Shown piece after piece: positions 1-6,979 of a DNA stretch of 50,468 nucleotides (position 1 is the first letter of the stretch; each line of letters opens with the position of its first letter). The position numbers were made by a program, and so were the translations under genes. The stretch comes from a virus, in the IMG/VR virus record IMGVR_UViG_3300025769_000183, positions 1 to 50,468 of that record. The stretch is one strand, 5' to 3'. The notes under the pieces are model-generated. The model ran no database searches. It was given only the letters and a program-made list of their open reading frames with translations, and was not told the origin of the DNA.

Positions 1-539
1 ATTCTAGTGGTAACTTGAGTGTAGATACAAGTACTTACTTAACTGGTATTGCGGCTAACTCTGTAGGTATTGGAGAGCTTAATGTATCTGACGGTTCAGC
101 AGGGCAAGTTCTTACTACAGATGGTAACGGCACTTTATCTTTTGCAACTGTAAGTAGTGGAAGTAGTTATACCCTACCAGCAGCTACGTCTTCAGCACTT
201 GGTGGTGTTAAAATTGGATACACTGCAAATGCTAAGAACTACCCAGTACAATTAGACGCTAGTAACAAAGCTTATGTAAATGTCCCTTGGACAGATGCTA
301 ATACGACTTATTCTGCTGGTAGCGGTCTAGACTTGAGCAGCAATTCGTTTAGTGTTGAGGCTGATCTTCGTGATGGTATTACACACGTTGGTAAAGATGC
401 TAACAACTACATACAGTTTGATTCAACCAACGGACGTATAGATTTTTATGCAGGTGGTAATTTTGTAGCTCGTATGGAGTCTGATGGTGATTTACATATT
501 AAAGGAGACGTTATTGCGTTCTCAAATATATTTGGGTAA
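1..539 (+). CDS. Tail fibre protein, C-terminal part (continuation from 50105)
   Basis: The frame is open from base 3 with no local ATG, which fits the middle of a gene. The sequence is Ser/Gly/Thr-rich, with fibre-shaft-like segments ('GQVLTTDGNGTLSFATV', 'SALGGVKIGYTAN') and a C-terminal 'YIQFDSTNGRIDFYAGG' stretch common in phage fibre tips. The TTG at 15 is very unlikely to be the true start. The stop TAA at 537-539 overlaps the ATG of the next gene (539), indicating translational coupling. Identification as a fibre is by composition and neighbourhood. Confidence 0.75.
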   Translation, partial: SSGNLSVDTSTYLTGIAANSVGIGELNVSDGSAGQVLTTDGNGTLSFATVSSGSSYTLPAATSSALGGVKIGYTANAKNYPVQLDASNKAYVNVPWTDANTTYSAGSGLDLSSNSFSVEADLRDGITHVGKDANNYIQFDSTNGRIDFYAGGNFVARMESDGDLHIKGDVIAFSNIFG

Positions 540-1510
540 TGGCTATATCAAGTAGTGGACAAATAAAAATATCAGAAATAGCTACTGAGGTTGGGGTTGG
601 TGGCGAACCAGACTTAAGTCTTAGAGGTTTGTCGATTGGTGATTTCGGAACAATAAACACAAATAGTGCGTCTTATCCAGACGGAGAGGCTCCTCATTCA
701 ATGTTAGAGTGGAGGGGATATGACCATAGTGCTGCACCAGCAGTTACTGATAGTGATTACTACTGGCTTGGTGATGGTGTTAATGATACATTAAGGTTTA
801 CTAACCACAGTAGCACATTGTTTGGAAGTAATGATGACTTTAGTTATAGCGGTTGGTTTCGTGTAGATGAAACCAGTAACCAAGCACAATGGTTAGGTTC
901 ATTTTCTGAGGCATCTCCAAGCGGGTCTAACCAGATTTTTATTCAGTATAATCCAACTAGCGCTAGAATGCAGTTGAGATTCAGATATGGCGGTGGGGGT
1001 AATTTTCATCAAAGGTTTTGGTCTATTTCTTCTACTAATAATACGTCTATTACGGGGGTAAATAGTAACGGATGGTATTCTACAAACAGAGGCAATGTAA
1101 ATAGTGAAGGATTTGTACACTTAGTATTCACACGTGATAATTCAGACACGACTTCTTCTGGTATGAATCTATACTGGAATGGAACAAAATTACCAGAAAG
1201 CATTCAGTTTAATTCTCGAAGCCTAACAACTTTTAATATACGAAGCGTAGCTATTGGGGATGCTGTTGGTAGTTCACCTAACAATGCTAATGTATTCAAA
1301 GGTGGTATAGACCAAGTAAGTGTGTATAACAAGACTTTAACGCAATCAGAAGTAACAGCTCTGTATAACAGTGGTACTCCAATGACATGCTCTGATGCTG
1401 GCGTAACCACCAATTTATTGGCTGAGTATAGATTAGAAAACAACACCACGAATACTAGCGGTACATTCCCTAGCTTAACAAATAGCGGTGGAACATTTAC
1501 AGCTTACTAA
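539..1510 (+). CDS. LamG/concanavalin A-like tail fibre or appendage protein
   Basis: This 323-residue protein has a short N-terminal module (about residues 1-65) with 'GQIKISEIATEVG', a motif seen at the N-terminus of many phage fibre-associated proteins. It is followed by a domain of about 220 residues resembling LamG/concanavalin A-like jelly rolls: 'FSYSGWFRVDE', 'FVHLVFTRDNS', 'NLYWNGTKL', 'GGIDQVSVYNKTLTQSEV' and 'ALYNSGTP' (residues ~100-280). The 'Y.k.Lt..EV..LYN.G' ending is typical of LamG_3. It overlaps the tail-fibre gene by one base. A carbohydrate-binding adhesin role is inferred. Confidence 0.75.
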   Translation: MAISSSGQIKISEIATEVGVGGEPDLSLRGLSIGDFGTINTNSASYPDGEAPHSMLEWRGYDHSAAPAVTDSDYYWLGDGVNDTLRFTNHSSTLFGSNDDFSYSGWFRVDETSNQAQWLGSFSEASPSGSNQIFIQYNPTSARMQLRFRYGGGGNFHQRFWSISSTNNTSITGVNSNGWYSTNRGNVNSEGFVHLVFTRDNSDTTSSGMNLYWNGTKLPESIQFNSRSLTTFNIRSVAIGDAVGSSPNNANVFKGGIDQVSVYNKTLTQSEVTALYNSGTPMTCSDAGVTTNLLAEYRLENNTTNTSGTFPSLTNSGGTFTAY

Positions 1511-1511
1511 T

Positions 1512-1727
1512 ATGAACACATACTATTTAATGACCACTGAGCAGAAAGATGCGGTGGAGGCAGAAGTTTTATTTCAAGAGCCTTATAGCAATATTGCTAC
1601 AGACAAATGGATAGTAGAGTGTACGACTGGGGGGCTAGACTGTGTAACTGAATACGCTAGTGCTGAAGAGTGTAGAGAGTATGTTATAGAAAATTTAAGC
1701 GTGTGGGACGATTTATACGGAGTGTAG
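1512..1727 (+). CDS. Small acidic hypothetical protein
   Basis: 71 residues starting at the ATG at 1512, one base after the LamG gene's stop. A start at 1488 is possible but would run back into the preceding coding region. The protein is acidic with three Cys residues (about 45-60) and no recognised domain. It lies in the fibre operon, so it could be a fibre chaperone or a minor component, but nothing in the sequence proves this. Confidence 0.6.
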   Translation: MNTYYLMTTEQKDAVEAEVLFQEPYSNIATDKWIVECTTGGLDCVTEYASAEECREYVIENLSVWDDLYGV

Positions 1728-1759
1728 TAGACAATTTGTCAGAATAGGCTTATTTGTAT

Positions 1760-1767
1760 TATATTTG
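1760..1767 (+). promoter_or_regulatory. Bacteroidota-type -7 promoter element
   Basis: TATATTTG exactly matches TAnnTTTG and lies 30 nt before the ATG of the 85-residue gene at 1798, in the gap after the fibre genes. Confidence 0.6.
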
Positions 1768-1797
1768 AAGTATTGAATTCAATTAATAATAAACATT

Positions 1798-2055
1798 ATG
1801 GCGAAGGCTAAAAAAATCACCAATGAAGAGTTGGCTGCTGTACAAGGTGCAGTAAACAGCATTAACAATCTTTACATGTCTGTAGGACGTACTATCGTTG
1901 AACTAATCAAAACCTCTGGGGGCATTGACGATCTTGATGCTGCTTTAAAGAGTCATCAAAAAGATCTCGAAGACAAGTATGGGTCGATAACAATAAACCT
2001 ACAGACCGGCGAATACGAAGAAGCCGTAGAAGAGGCTGAAGAAGTTGCAGAATAA
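1798..2055 (+). CDS. Small conserved-type hypothetical protein
   Basis: 85 residues with a Lys-rich start, a helical core (residues ~8-60, 'NSINNLYMSVGRTIVELI') and a very acidic C-terminus rich in Glu and Ala. No family is recognised. It has its own -7 element upstream (1760-1767) and an intrinsic terminator downstream (2116-2149), so it appears to be a one-gene transcription unit. The predicted all-helical acidic form would suit a small virion or regulatory protein; the function is unknown. Confidence 0.7.
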   Translation: MAKAKKITNEELAAVQGAVNSINNLYMSVGRTIVELIKTSGGIDDLDAALKSHQKDLEDKYGSITINLQTGEYEEAVEEAEEVAE

Positions 2056-2115
2056 AGATTTTTATACGTATCTTTGACTAGCTCATAAGGCAATACATGA
2101 GTTTGGTTTACTATT

Positions 2116-2149
2116 GAAAGGGGGGCTTTTTGCCCCTCTTTTATTTTTT
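2116..2149 (+). terminator. Intrinsic terminator
   Basis: A G-rich arm (AGGGGGGC) and its C-rich partner (GCCCCT) flank a T-rich loop, followed by a long T-rich tract. It ends the transcript of the 85-residue gene and lies directly against the next promoter. Confidence 0.75.
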
Positions 2150-2156
2150 ATCTTTG
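2149..2156 (+). promoter_or_regulatory. -7 promoter element immediately before a start codon
   Basis: TATCTTTG ends only 5 nt before the ATG at 2162. With the usual spacing of this class, transcription would start at or next to the ATG, which predicts a leaderless or nearly leaderless mRNA. It overlaps the T-tract of the preceding terminator. Confidence 0.55.
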
Positions 2157-2161
2157 TCCTT

Positions 2162-3061
2162 ATGAGTGATCCAGGAAAAAGAATCAAGAATCTCCTTAAA
2201 AAGCATGGGCTTAGTGGAGTGAATAAAGCTAAGCGTACACCTAGTCATCCGACAAAAAAAGGTGTTGTTCTTGCTAAGGTTGGCAATAAGATAAGGCTTA
2301 TTAGATTCGGTGACCAGAAGATGGGTCACAACTATTCTAAAGGAGCTCGTAAATCATTTAAAGCACGACACGCTTCTAACATTGCTAAGGGTAAAATGAG
2401 CGCTGCTTACTGGGCTAACAAGCTTTTCTGGGCAGGCTCTGGAGGGAGCAAGAAGTCACCACCAAAATCCCAGAAGAAAAGATTTGAAGACGGCGGAGTG
2501 GTAGATCCTCCAAAAAAAGAGCTTACATACAAAGACCTCGTCAACTACGTGGCAACCGCTAAGAACACAACACCGGAGCAAGTAGAGGAGGCTATGGCTC
2601 GTATCATATTCCATGAATCTAAGGGAGACCCTACCATCAAGCAAAAAGGCGGTGGTCCGGGTAGAGGTGCTTTTCAGTTTGAGGTAGGTGATGGTCACGG
2701 CGGAATTATTGCTGTCAACCGCGCATATAACCTTATCAGCGGTAAGGATAAGTCTCACCCCGATCTTATGAATTACGCCACTCCAGAATGGATAGAGACC
2801 GCATACCCGAGTAAATCATTTGATGCTTCTACAGTTTCACTTGAGCAGCAGAAATATTTATTCCTAATGAATCAGCTTGCCCACCCAAAGGCGGACTTAG
2901 GAAAGCTATTCAGTGGTGAAGTTCCGTTGGTAGATTACTGGGCTAATTATCATTGGGCAGGGACGGAAGAGAAACGTGCAGATAGAATAAAATCTTTTGA
3001 CCTAGACATGAAGGCATACGATCAATTAAACATTAAGAAAGATGAACAAGGGGCTGAGTAA
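2162..3061 (+). CDS. Transglycosylase-like muralytic virion protein
   Basis: 299 residues from the ATG at 2162. An upstream TTG start (2114) would have to read through the terminator and promoter. The first ~100 residues are very basic ('KSFKARHASNIAKGKMSAAYW'-type motif, known from several marine phage proteins). The C-terminal ~160 residues resemble lysozyme/lytic transglycosylase folds: 'FHESKGDP' with a candidate catalytic Glu at about residue 152, then 'GRGAFQFE' (~167-174), which matches the G-x-x-Q-F/I pattern of SLT domains. No signal peptide is visible, so it may act from the virion or be released through a holin. It overlaps the next gene by 20 bases. Confidence 0.7.
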   Translation: MSDPGKRIKNLLKKHGLSGVNKAKRTPSHPTKKGVVLAKVGNKIRLIRFGDQKMGHNYSKGARKSFKARHASNIAKGKMSAAYWANKLFWAGSGGSKKSPPKSQKKRFEDGGVVDPPKKELTYKDLVNYVATAKNTTPEQVEEAMARIIFHESKGDPTIKQKGGGPGRGAFQFEVGDGHGGIIAVNRAYNLISGKDKSHPDLMNYATPEWIETAYPSKSFDASTVSLEQQKYLFLMNQLAHPKADLGKLFSGEVPLVDYWANYHWAGTEEKRADRIKSFDLDMKAYDQLNIKKDEQGAE

Positions 3062-3419
3062 ATTAAAGAGCTTGTTTTGGTATTCAGATTCTGAGCCAAA
3101 CGAAATACTAATTGCATTTTGTCACTTGATTGCTCTCCCGGCTTCTTTAGCGGTAGAGTATTCTGAGCCTCACTACCTTCTTATGCTTGGCGGCATAGGT
3201 GCTGGTGCGTTTCAAATGTGGTCGGTTTTGTGGAACGGATCTCTTAAAATGCGTCTTTATGCAGTACAGATTGCGTCATTAATTGCCATCGCTACAATTA
3301 TCAATTTATCTAGTGCAGGACTCATGACGGGCTCAAGAACCGGCTGGGTAGTGATTGGTATCTTTGCTATATGGAACACTGTACGCGTGTTCAAAGAAAA
3401 GATAGATAGAGGTGTTTAA
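3042..3419 (+). CDS. Small multi-pass membrane protein (paralogue 1)
   Basis: 125 residues. The N-terminal 'FWYSDSEPNEI' is followed by three or four hydrophobic segments (about residues 24-38, 47-62, 72-95 and 100-115) and a basic tail. It is a paralogue of the next gene: both share the 'Y-S-D-S-x-P-x-E-I' opening and 'GWVV' before the last helix. It sits between a muralytic gene and a membrane-anchored coiled-coil gene, so a lysis (holin-like) or membrane-modifying role is plausible but unproven. It overlaps both neighbours. Confidence 0.7.
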   Translation: MNKGLSKLKSLFWYSDSEPNEILIAFCHLIALPASLAVEYSEPHYLLMLGGIGAGAFQMWSVLWNGSLKMRLYAVQIASLIAIATIINLSSAGLMTGSRTGWVVIGIFAIWNTVRVFKEKIDRGV

Positions 3420-3777
3420 ACGTTTACAGCAGGTTTGGAAGTACAGCGACAGTCAGCCGACAGAGATAACTCTCGGTGCGGCACTAATGATTTTGGCCCC
3501 GATAGCCACTTGTATGGAGCTGGGTTTTATGCCTTTCTTTCAGCTCGTTCTAGTAACAGCGGGAGGCTATCAAATTTATTGCGTATCAAAAGGAGATCTG
3601 GCTTGTAGAATAAGAGCTGCTTTCTTTACGTTTGGTCTTTATGCATCGAGCTTGGTAATGTTTTTGATGTCTATAGGCTTGCCTAGCCCCTCTCACTATG
3701 GATGGGTGGTTTTGGTAATATCGTCTTTTGGGAATTTGAGGAGGTTAAAAACAGAACAGCTGCATAGAAATGGATAA
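3412..3777 (+). CDS. Small multi-pass membrane protein (paralogue 2)
   Basis: 121 residues starting at a GTG that overlaps the previous gene's end by 8 bases; no ATG lies near the N-terminus in this frame. It has the same architecture as its neighbour: 'WKYSDSQPTEI' then hydrophobic helices and 'GWVVLVISSFGNLRRLK'. The two are diverged tandem duplicates. The function is unknown; location suggests lysis or membrane remodelling. Confidence 0.68.
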   Translation: MFKRLQQVWKYSDSQPTEITLGAALMILAPIATCMELGFMPFFQLVLVTAGGYQIYCVSKGDLACRIRAAFFTFGLYASSLVMFLMSIGLPSPSHYGWVVLVISSFGNLRRLKTEQLHRNG

Positions 3778-4081
3778 CATTACACAGATAATAATAACGA
3801 TAGCCACCGTTGCTGGGTCGGCTGGTATATGGAAGTTTTTCGAGTCTAGATTAAAGGTTAGAGCTCAAGAAAAAAAAGACGCTTTAGAAAACAACGATGG
3901 GGTGCAATATAGAGATGATCTAAAGAATAGAGTTCGTAACTTAGAGGCGTTGTTAGCGCAATCGTCTGATGAGAAAGATGAGCTGAGAAACCAGGTGCTA
4001 CAATTAACGCAAGAAGTTTCTGCACTTCGTGTAAAAGTTGAGTATCTTGAAAAAGAAAATGACCGATTAAAGAATAAGTAA
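3770..4081 (+). CDS. Membrane-anchored coiled-coil protein (i-spanin or holin-like)
   Basis: 103 residues. A single N-terminal transmembrane segment (about residues 5-24, 'IIITIATVAGSAGIWKFF') is followed by a long charged coiled coil (about 35-103) with a heptad-like leucine pattern. This one-anchor, periplasmic-coil form is typical of inner-membrane spanins (Rz-type). No lipoprotein partner with a lipobox was seen next to it. It overlaps the preceding gene by 8 bases and the next start by 1 base (TAATG). Confidence 0.65.
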   Translation: MDNITQIIITIATVAGSAGIWKFFESRLKVRAQEKKDALENNDGVQYRDDLKNRVRNLEALLAQSSDEKDELRNQVLQLTQEVSALRVKVEYLEKENDRLKNK

Positions 4082-4263
4082 TGAAGCACTTGAAAGTATT
4101 TTGTAGCTGGGTAAAGGAGACGGGGTCTCGCCTTTGGGCCTACTTATTAGGTCAAACTGAATTAGACGAAAAGATTACGGCAGCCGTAGATGAAACGCAG
4201 CGTAGAGTAGCTAACGTTGTGGAGGAAGCTAAGGATGTTGTAGACGCCGCTAAAGGCAAATAA
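4081..4263 (+). CDS. Small amphipathic helical protein
   Basis: 60 residues. The N-terminal ~25 residues are basic/aromatic and amphipathic ('VKETGSRLWAYLLGQ'); the remainder is an Ala/Val/Glu-rich helix. It is translationally coupled (TAATG) to the coiled-coil gene, so it probably belongs to the same functional unit. No family is recognised. Its form would suit peripheral membrane binding. Confidence 0.6.
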   Translation: MKHLKVFCSWVKETGSRLWAYLLGQTELDEKITAAVDETQRRVANVVEEAKDVVDAAKGK

Positions 4264-4302
4264 CTATCCATTTTTTTATTAACCATTTTAACTCATAACA
4301 CT

Positions 4303-4407
4303 ATGGGACAAGACTCTTTTGCTTCATGGGTAAACGATTTAGAAACCGCTGAACAGCCAACGTGCAACATTTCCAACCCAGAGGAGTGTGAAGCGTGTGG
4401 ATCGTAA
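4303..4407 (+). CDS. Small cysteine-containing protein (34 aa)
   Basis: ATG at 4303 to TAA at 4405-4407. The C-terminal half carries 'CNISNPEECEACGS', three cysteines in an acidic context. Directly after it, in the +1 frame, lies a second Cys-rich stretch (see 4388-4519) with a related 'EPKECECA' motif, so the two frames may be one protein made by frameshifting or two overlapping genes. No SD-like site was expected or seen. Confidence 0.45.
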   Translation: MGQDSFASWVNDLETAEQPTCNISNPEECEACGS

Positions 4408-4519
4408 GTGGTGCTCGGTAGAACCCAAGGAGTGCGAGTGTGCAAAAAGAAATATCTGTTGCGATGAAAGTTCAAAGAAAGCAAAACCCAAAAAAGGAAG
4501 TAAGCGTCAAAGCACCTAG
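4388..4519 (+). CDS. Possible Cys-rich small ORF in an overlapping frame
   Basis: In the frame +1 relative to the 34-residue ORF, GTG codons at 4388 and 4397 open a stretch ending at TAG 4517-4519. It has five cysteines ('KWCSVEPKECECAKRN', then 'ICCDE') and a Lys-rich tail. It overlaps the 3' end of the previous ORF and the 5' part of the next (4464). The repeated Cys-Glu motif links it to the 34-residue ORF. The start is uncertain and it may not be an independent gene. Confidence 0.3.
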   Translation: MKRVDRKWCSVEPKECECAKRNICCDESSKKAKPKKGSKRQST

Positions 4520-4637
4520 CGGTTATCACTGGATGACCAAAAAAGGACGTTATTACTTGATGCCTCATGAGGGAAAATTTAAGGAGCACGAAGGTGCTTC
4601 ACTAGAAGTTCCGTTTAAGGTAATCACACAGCACTAA
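4464..4637 (+). CDS. Small basic hypothetical protein
   Basis: 57 residues from the ATG at 4464; an upstream in-frame GTG at 4440 would add 8. It has a basic N-terminus ('MKVQRKQNPKKEVSVK') followed by 'GYHWMTKKGRYYLMPHEG', a compact aromatic/basic segment that could bind nucleic acid or a partner. It ends just before an intrinsic terminator. The function is unknown. Confidence 0.6.
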   Translation: MKVQRKQNPKKEVSVKAPSGYHWMTKKGRYYLMPHEGKFKEHEGASLEVPFKVITQH

Positions 4638-4640
4638 AAG

Positions 4641-4670
4641 AAGCCTCCCAGATTGGGGGGCTTTTCTTTT
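4641..4670 (+). terminator. Intrinsic terminator
   Basis: AAGCCTCCC pairs with GGGGGGCTT (one G-T pair) around a 5-nt loop and is followed by TTCTTTTTT. It ends the small-gene cluster that starts at 2162. Confidence 0.8.
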
Positions 4671-4671
4671 T

Positions 4672-4679
4672 TATCTTTG
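4672..4679 (+). promoter_or_regulatory. -7 promoter element with downstream palindrome
   Basis: TATCTTTG lies directly after the terminator and 27 nt before the ATG at 4707. The predicted leader contains the palindrome TGTTACGTAACA, a possible operator or short RNA stem. Confidence 0.6.
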
Positions 4680-4706
4680 TGATGTTACGTAACAAATGAC
4701 ATAATT

Positions 4707-5330
4707 ATGAAAATTGGAAAAAAAGAATACGGCGGTGGCGGTGCAATGAAAGAGATGTACGTTAGCGGCGGGATGCTAAAGGCTCTACTAAAAGACCCTA
4801 AGCAAGCAGAGATGGCTAGATCAATTCTAGCTGAGATGGGCGCGAAGATCCCGGAATACGAAGAAGGCGGCGCAACTGGTGACCCAGAAAAAGAAGGTAA
4901 GGGCAAAATGATAAAAGGTAACCCGGGAGAAATCCGTACCCAAGACCTTACCTCCCAAGAACAGAAATTTCTAGGCTTGCTTGATGATACAAACATGAGA
5001 GGCGGCAAGTACGAAAACTTCTACAATATGAACATGTATTCCGCTACCCCTGCAGAGGCTTATAAGTTCTACCAAGTAGATGCTGCGATTAAGCTTTTGA
5101 AAGACAAAGCCGGTATAACTGTTCACAGTAGCACAGACCCGGATAAGGTTTTGCAAATGGCTAAAACGAAAGACGTGCTGCAAGATGCTAATATATCAGC
5201 CAAGGAGATGTTTATGGATTGGTCTGACGATAGAAAGAAAAATCCTAAAAACTATCAAGCTAGTTATGCAGGTGTTGGTGGGGCGACACGAAAAAAGGAT
5301 GCAGATGGTAATCCAATAATGCTACAGTAA
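4707..5330 (+). CDS. Hypothetical structural-type protein
   Basis: 207 residues. A Gly-rich N-terminus ('YGGGGAMKEMYVSGGMLKAL') leads to a helical segment and 'PEYEEGG', a tag-like sequence frequent in virion-associated proteins of marine phages. The C-terminal half (about 85-190) is helical and charged. It is a single-gene unit with its own promoter (4672) and strong terminator (5336). No domain is recognised; a minor virion protein is a guess from context. Confidence 0.65.
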   Translation: MKIGKKEYGGGGAMKEMYVSGGMLKALLKDPKQAEMARSILAEMGAKIPEYEEGGATGDPEKEGKGKMIKGNPGEIRTQDLTSQEQKFLGLLDDTNMRGGKYENFYNMNMYSATPAEAYKFYQVDAAIKLLKDKAGITVHSSTDPDKVLQMAKTKDVLQDANISAKEMFMDWSDDRKKNPKNYQASYAGVGGATRKKDADGNPIMLQ

Positions 5331-5335
5331 TAAAG

Positions 5336-5363
5336 AAAGGGGGTCCGAATGGGCCCCCTTTTT
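5336..5363. terminator. Strong, probably bidirectional terminator
   Basis: AAAGGGGGTCC pairs with GGGCCCCCTTT (11 pairs including one G-T) around GAAT, followed by more T. On the minus strand the hairpin is followed by CTTTATT, so it can also end the convergent moron gene (5406-5729). Confidence 0.8.
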
Positions 5364-5405
5364 GATTGCAACAAACCAAAAAAACCTAACACCACAGTGC
5401 CGCAA

Positions 5406-5729
5406 TCAATTTTTGTATACCCGGATAAACGGATCTTTAATCTCATCGTCTTCGTCGGGTACTACTAGTCTAACCTTGAAAGGAGTACCTTCGATTCTGT
5501 AGACCACCGCATTCGTGAATCTGTTTACTCTGTGCTCAACAAACACCAGATTGTCAATCTTATCGATAGCATTAATCTGGTATGTGTATACACATGTATC
5601 ATTAGTTCCAAATAGTTCAGTGACTTCAATCTCTTGCTCTACGTCTGCAGGCAGGATGTCTAAGATTGATACTTGAGCTTGAGTTTGTGTTGCGAATAAA
5701 ACCGCTAACACCAGAATTACATTCTTCAT
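5406..5729 (-). CDS. Secreted/periplasmic moron protein
   Basis: 107 residues, the only minus-strand gene in the structural half. It begins with a clear signal peptide (residues 1-19; hydrophobic 'VILVLAVLFA', cleavage expected near 'TQAQ'). The mature part is an acidic beta-type domain of about 88 residues with no recognised family. It has its own promoter (5758-5788) and the GCCTTATG start context shared with the early genes at 35-38.7 kb, and it is insulated by the terminator at 5336-5363. This layout fits a moron, for example one altering the infected cell's envelope or blocking superinfection; that role is inference. Confidence 0.75.
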   Translation of the reverse strand: MKNVILVLAVLFATQTQAQVSILDILPADVEQEIEVTELFGTNDTCVYTYQINAIDKIDNLVFVEHRVNRFTNAVVYRIEGTPFKVRLVVPDEDDEIKDPFIRVYKN

Positions 5730-5757
5730 AAGGCATATGTTTTAAGTTTAACTGGTA

Positions 5758-5788
5758 ACAAGTTATTAACTTCTATTCACAATTGCAA
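5758..5788 (-). promoter_or_regulatory. Probable promoter of the moron gene
   Basis: On the minus strand, TTG (5786-5788) is followed after 20 nt by TAACTTGT (5758-5765), an imperfect TAnnTTTG. The sequence from this element into the leader (TACCAGTTAA) matches the one at the ardC promoter (38758-38765). Confidence 0.5.
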
Positions 5789-5817
5789 CCCCCCAGCAAA
5801 AAAAATGTTTTATTATC

Positions 5818-5825
5818 TATCTTTG
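5818..5825 (+). promoter_or_regulatory. -7 promoter element before the capsid operon
   Basis: TATCTTTG lies 27 nt before the ATG of the scaffold-like gene (5853). No clear TTG is visible at the expected -33 position. Confidence 0.6.
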
Positions 5826-5852
5826 TGTATAATTTATTGAAAATCAATTCAT

Positions 5853-6959
5853 ATGGCAAGTTCAGTTCAATCATCACTAGAAGCAGCGGCTTCTGCAATG
5901 GGTATCGAAATTAGCGATACTCCGGAATTTGAAAGCGATTCTTCACCAGCACCAGAGCAATCTACCGCTACTGAAGAACCACAACAACCAGTAAGCGAGC
6001 CAGTGGCTCAACCTGCTGAAGATATTACACCGGAAGCTGAACCGGTACAAATGCAGCAAAGTTCTTCGACAGAAGATGACGACATTGATATAGACGCTAC
6101 GTTCTTAGAGTATCTTAATGAAAAGATGGATACGAAGTTCGGCTCTTGGGATGACGTTAACTTCGGGAATGAAACTCAAGCTCAAGAAGAGATTCTTTTG
6201 CCAGAGAGTGTTAAGGTTATTGCAGACTTTGTTGAGAAAACGGGTCGTAGTCCAGAAGACTGGTTTCGCTACCAATCACTTAATCCGTCCGAAATGGACG
6301 ATATGTCGGTGGTGCGATTAGAATTGGCAAGTGATTTCCCTAACCTTTCTAATGATGAGATCAACCTCCTTCTAGAGAAGAAGTATAAGGTGGATGAGGA
6401 TATGTACGATGAACAAGATGTCTCATACTCTAAGCTTCAACTCAAGATAGATGCTGATAAGGCCAGAACCAAAATCAACGATGTCCGAAATGGATATATG
6501 TTGCCGGTAGAAAAGCCTGCCTCTTCAGAAGAGATTCAAAGTCCTATAGATGACCAGTGGGTAAATACCATGTCTGGCGTAGTTGACAACATGTCCTCTT
6601 TAGATTTCGATCTAGGAAAGGGCAATGAGTTTAAATACGCTATAGATGATAATTACCGCTCAGCTCTAAAGGATAAGAACGCTCGACTTGATGAGTTTTT
6701 TGATCAATACGTTGATGACTCTGGTCAGTGGGATCATGAGACATTAAGTGCACACCGTACTATCATTGATAATATTGACAGTATTGTTCAGTCTGCATAC
6801 CGACAAGGTTTGGGGGATGGACAAAAAAATATTGTTACGCGTGCAGCTAATGTTGATGCCTCTAACCCGGTTCAGCAAACTAAAGATCGCAACCCAGTTG
6901 AAGAGCAGATTGTTAACGCACTCTTAGGAGGTGGAGACAGTTTGATGAGATTTAAATAA
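5853..6959 (+). CDS. Capsid scaffold-like protein
   Basis: 368 residues, strongly acidic. The first ~75 residues are low-complexity Ser/Pro/Glu/Gln, followed by charged helical segments. It ends with a helix (residues ~340-368). Position immediately before the major capsid gene (20-nt gap), high acidity and predicted helical form match phage scaffolding proteins, which guide procapsid assembly. No protease motif was seen in it. The call rests on context rather than a recognised family. Confidence 0.7.
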   Translation: MASSVQSSLEAAASAMGIEISDTPEFESDSSPAPEQSTATEEPQQPVSEPVAQPAEDITPEAEPVQMQQSSSTEDDDIDIDATFLEYLNEKMDTKFGSWDDVNFGNETQAQEEILLPESVKVIADFVEKTGRSPEDWFRYQSLNPSEMDDMSVVRLELASDFPNLSNDEINLLLEKKYKVDEDMYDEQDVSYSKLQLKIDADKARTKINDVRNGYMLPVEKPASSEEIQSPIDDQWVNTMSGVVDNMSSLDFDLGKGNEFKYAIDDNYRSALKDKNARLDEFFDQYVDDSGQWDHETLSAHRTIIDNIDSIVQSAYRQGLGDGQKNIVTRAANVDASNPVQQTKDRNPVEEQIVNALLGGGDSLMRFK

Positions 6960-6979
6960 TAACGCCTAAATAAAGTATT

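Noticed and set aside
2081-2098. GCCTTATG context on the minus strand near 2.09 kb
   Set aside because: The frame hits a stop after two codons, so there is no gene; possibly a chance match.
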